DNA from: Wyeomyia smithii
Lineage: Eukaryota; Arthropoda; Insecta; Diptera; Culicidae
Assembly: GCF_029784165.1 (NCBI RefSeq)
Contig: NC_073696.1
Location: forward strand, 80,908,220-80,972,219
Reading direction: 5' to 3'
DNA length: 64,000 nt
Positions 59,449 to 64,000 of the stretch are shown one piece after another (within the stretch, counting starts at the first letter, position 1; each line of letters begins with the position of its first letter). The translations under genes and the position numbers were made by a program. The notes under the pieces were generated by a model. It ran no database searches and had not been told where the DNA came from. It was given only the letters and a program-made list of their open reading frames with translations.

Positions 59449-59607
59449 GCTTATTGGGCTCTGACGAGGCGCGCTTTAAATTGCTCTAACTATCTCCCTA
59501 TTACTCAAATCTCTATGAAAGTTTTGGAAAAAAGCCGAATTGTTGAGTTGCTTACTAAAAAATGGTTTGATTCTACTAAAATTCGAAATACTAAAGTGTT
59601 TTTTTTG

Positions 59608-62290
<2,683 letters not shown>

Positions 62291-62796
62291 TAATTTAAGT
62301 TTTTTTTTTTTTGACGTAGGACAACGTTTTCCGTGAGGGACCATTTTGAAATTTCTCTCGCATTTTGAGAAACGTTTTAACGTTTTGTTTGTAACATTTC
62401 AATCATATATAGCGATGTAAAAATCGACACATATTTTCATGGTTTATGCTTCATTCGATTCCTGTATTTTATAAGATTTCTTATTAGCATCAATAATATG
62501 AAATAATATGTCATAGTAAATATTACTTCAAAAATACAATCAACAAGTTCAAATTTAATTCAAAATCAATATCATTCATCCAACCACGTGCACGCTTCCC
62601 ATAAACAGATATCGCAAAAATTAACCAAATATTACCTATACACCTCGCATATTCATCGCTACCACCTGATTGGTCGTTTAATCAATCATCCAACTGTTAC
62701 CATGGAAGAGATGGTCTTCTTTTCATGCATAAAAGCAGTACAGGTTTGCGGCTCGCGTTCATTTCCAATCTGGCTTCTGGAATAGAAGCATCGGCA
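62291..62796. other. Intergenic, no gene seen
   Basis: AT-rich; no repeat end or coding region recognised. Confidence 0.5.
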
Positions 62797-63959
62797 CACT
62801 GTTGCCAACTGTACAGATTTATCTGGAAACATTTTTTCAAACAGATTTTCTCGGTTTTTTCGGTACAGATTCTGCCGAGAATGGCGCTTAAAAAATTGCA
62901 GCTGTTACATGATTTCGTAATCTCGGTTCAACTTAACTAAAACTATGCCACATAATATCCGAAACATCGGTAGGGTTGCATTACCGCATGTTGCATTAGC
63001 TCGAGAACCATTCTTGAGTGTGCAAAAGTTGTATTGACATTCGGGCTAGTAGTTCAAAATTAATATTAACAAAGTCAATGCAGTCACAGTTTTCTAAAAA
63101 CTCAACTTTGAAATAGGGTGACCATTAAAAACGACTGTGTCCGATGTATTTAATTTAAAAAAAGTTCATAACTTTTAAACCAGTTGATCGATTTTCAATC
63201 TTTTTGGATCAAATTAAAGGTAATTATTCCTAGTTATAAGAAAAAATATAAAATTATTGAAATTTTAGTCTTGTTTTTAAATTGAATTTACTCAAATTTA
63301 AAAAATAACATATTTTTAGAAATTCCTCCATTTATAGAGTCAAGTATGCCCTTTAAAATAAGACCAAGAGATATTTTTTGTTTGCCCCAAAAAGAATGAC
63401 ATACAAATGAAAAACGCATATTTTTTGATGAAAAATATTAACAACCTTGAGTAAAATTGAGATATTTACGATGTCAGCATTGCAAATTGTTTTTTTTAAA
63501 AAGCTCTAAAAGTCGTTCAAAAACAGTTCTGAAATTTGAAATAAAAAAGTTAGAGCGCAAAATGTGTTTTTTCAAGATAAATCGATTGTTTTCAAAGATA
63601 GAGAAAAACTGTTTTTTTTTACAAAGTTACTTAAAATTAATGGAGCTATAACATTGTAGAACAATTTTTTCTTCTTTCTACAAAGATAAAAAAGTTAGGT
63701 ACTTGATTGCATCGAAAATGTTAGTCACCCTAATTTTTGATAATTTTCCAATAAGCACTTTATCATATGTAACGACTTTGTAGAAGAAAGTTTTTCTCTA
63801 AAATGTTGCTATAGAGCTCTAGACCCAAATTTCCCCCTAAATTTGGTTTCTGGACCATTGTGCAATAGGTACAGAGTTTGGTAGAGATTTTTTCCCGAAA
63901 AAGTACAGATGAAAAAGATTTTTACAGCTCCCAGTACAGACGAAAATGTGGTAACACTG
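62797..63959. mobile_element. Non-autonomous hAT-type element (1,163 bp)
   Basis: Left terminus CACTGTTGCCAAC and right terminus inverse CAGTGTTACCACA, flanked by a perfect 8-bp duplication CATCGGCA (62789-62796, 63960-63967). Inside, GTACAGAT words recur near both ends as inverted subterminal motifs (for example 62811 and 63903-63938). No transposase frame; the interior is AT-rich. Confidence 0.85.
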
Positions 63960-64000
63960 CATCGGCAGCAGATCTAAAATATCATAAAGCCCATACAACT

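Overview
This window reads as nuclear DNA from a culicine mosquito, most likely Aedes-like. It is AT-rich, with introns and very dense in transposons. The repeat types are ones typical of mosquitoes: Juan-like (Jockey clade) and I-like LINEs, an R1-clade LINE relic, an ITmDD37E-type Tc1/mariner relic, several hAT deletion derivatives, tRNA-derived SINEs and microsatellite-carrying elements. No bacterial, viral or organellar gene was seen. Species is an inference; I could not search a database.

Host gene. The only host gene I can support is on the minus strand: an inositol-pentakisphosphate 2-kinase (IPPK/Ipk1)-like gene. Its first coding exon is at 11806-12262 and its second at 2056-2205. A third (1065-1177) is probable and a fourth (797-1015) weak. 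Exons 1 and 2 join in phase across a 9.6-kb intron packed with repeats. A TATA-like box lies upstream at 12554-12561. The gene probably continues off the left edge.

Layout. 1-12.6 kb: the IPPK-like locus, with a 1-kb hAT derivative and two inverted copies of a microsatellite-bearing repeat inside intron 1. 13.8-17.2 kb: a SINE with target duplication, a 1.5-kb pyrimidine-strand tract and an unassigned repeat. 18.9-25.4 kb: a Juan-like gag/endonuclease relic carrying a foldback MITE, a second foldback MITE in TTAA, and a mariner relic. 28.9-34.6 kb: more SINEs, an 875-bp TA-flanked non-autonomous element, and an ITmDD37E-like transposon split by a SINE and a foldback. 36.7-41 kb: a Feilai-like SINE with a perfect 14-bp duplication and an R1-clade relic. 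42.2-48.0 kb: a nearly complete I-like retrotransposon (minus strand) with target duplication, broken by a few point lesions. 48.8-49.8 kb: a 5'-truncated Juan-like reverse transcriptase. 49.9-54.15 kb: the most unusual locus, a 4.2-kb composite with matched outer termini, two nested long inverted repeats, recurrent subterminal motifs and a partial transposase-like ORF. 58.5-64 kb: two further hAT derivatives around a 2.7-kb microsatellite element with a 185-bp TA tract.

The genes do not form a pathway. The window is one host gene plus a layered record of insertions: SINE and MITE inside Tc1, MITE inside Juan, foldback inside hAT. The element at 49.9-54.15 kb is the best candidate for something poorly described.
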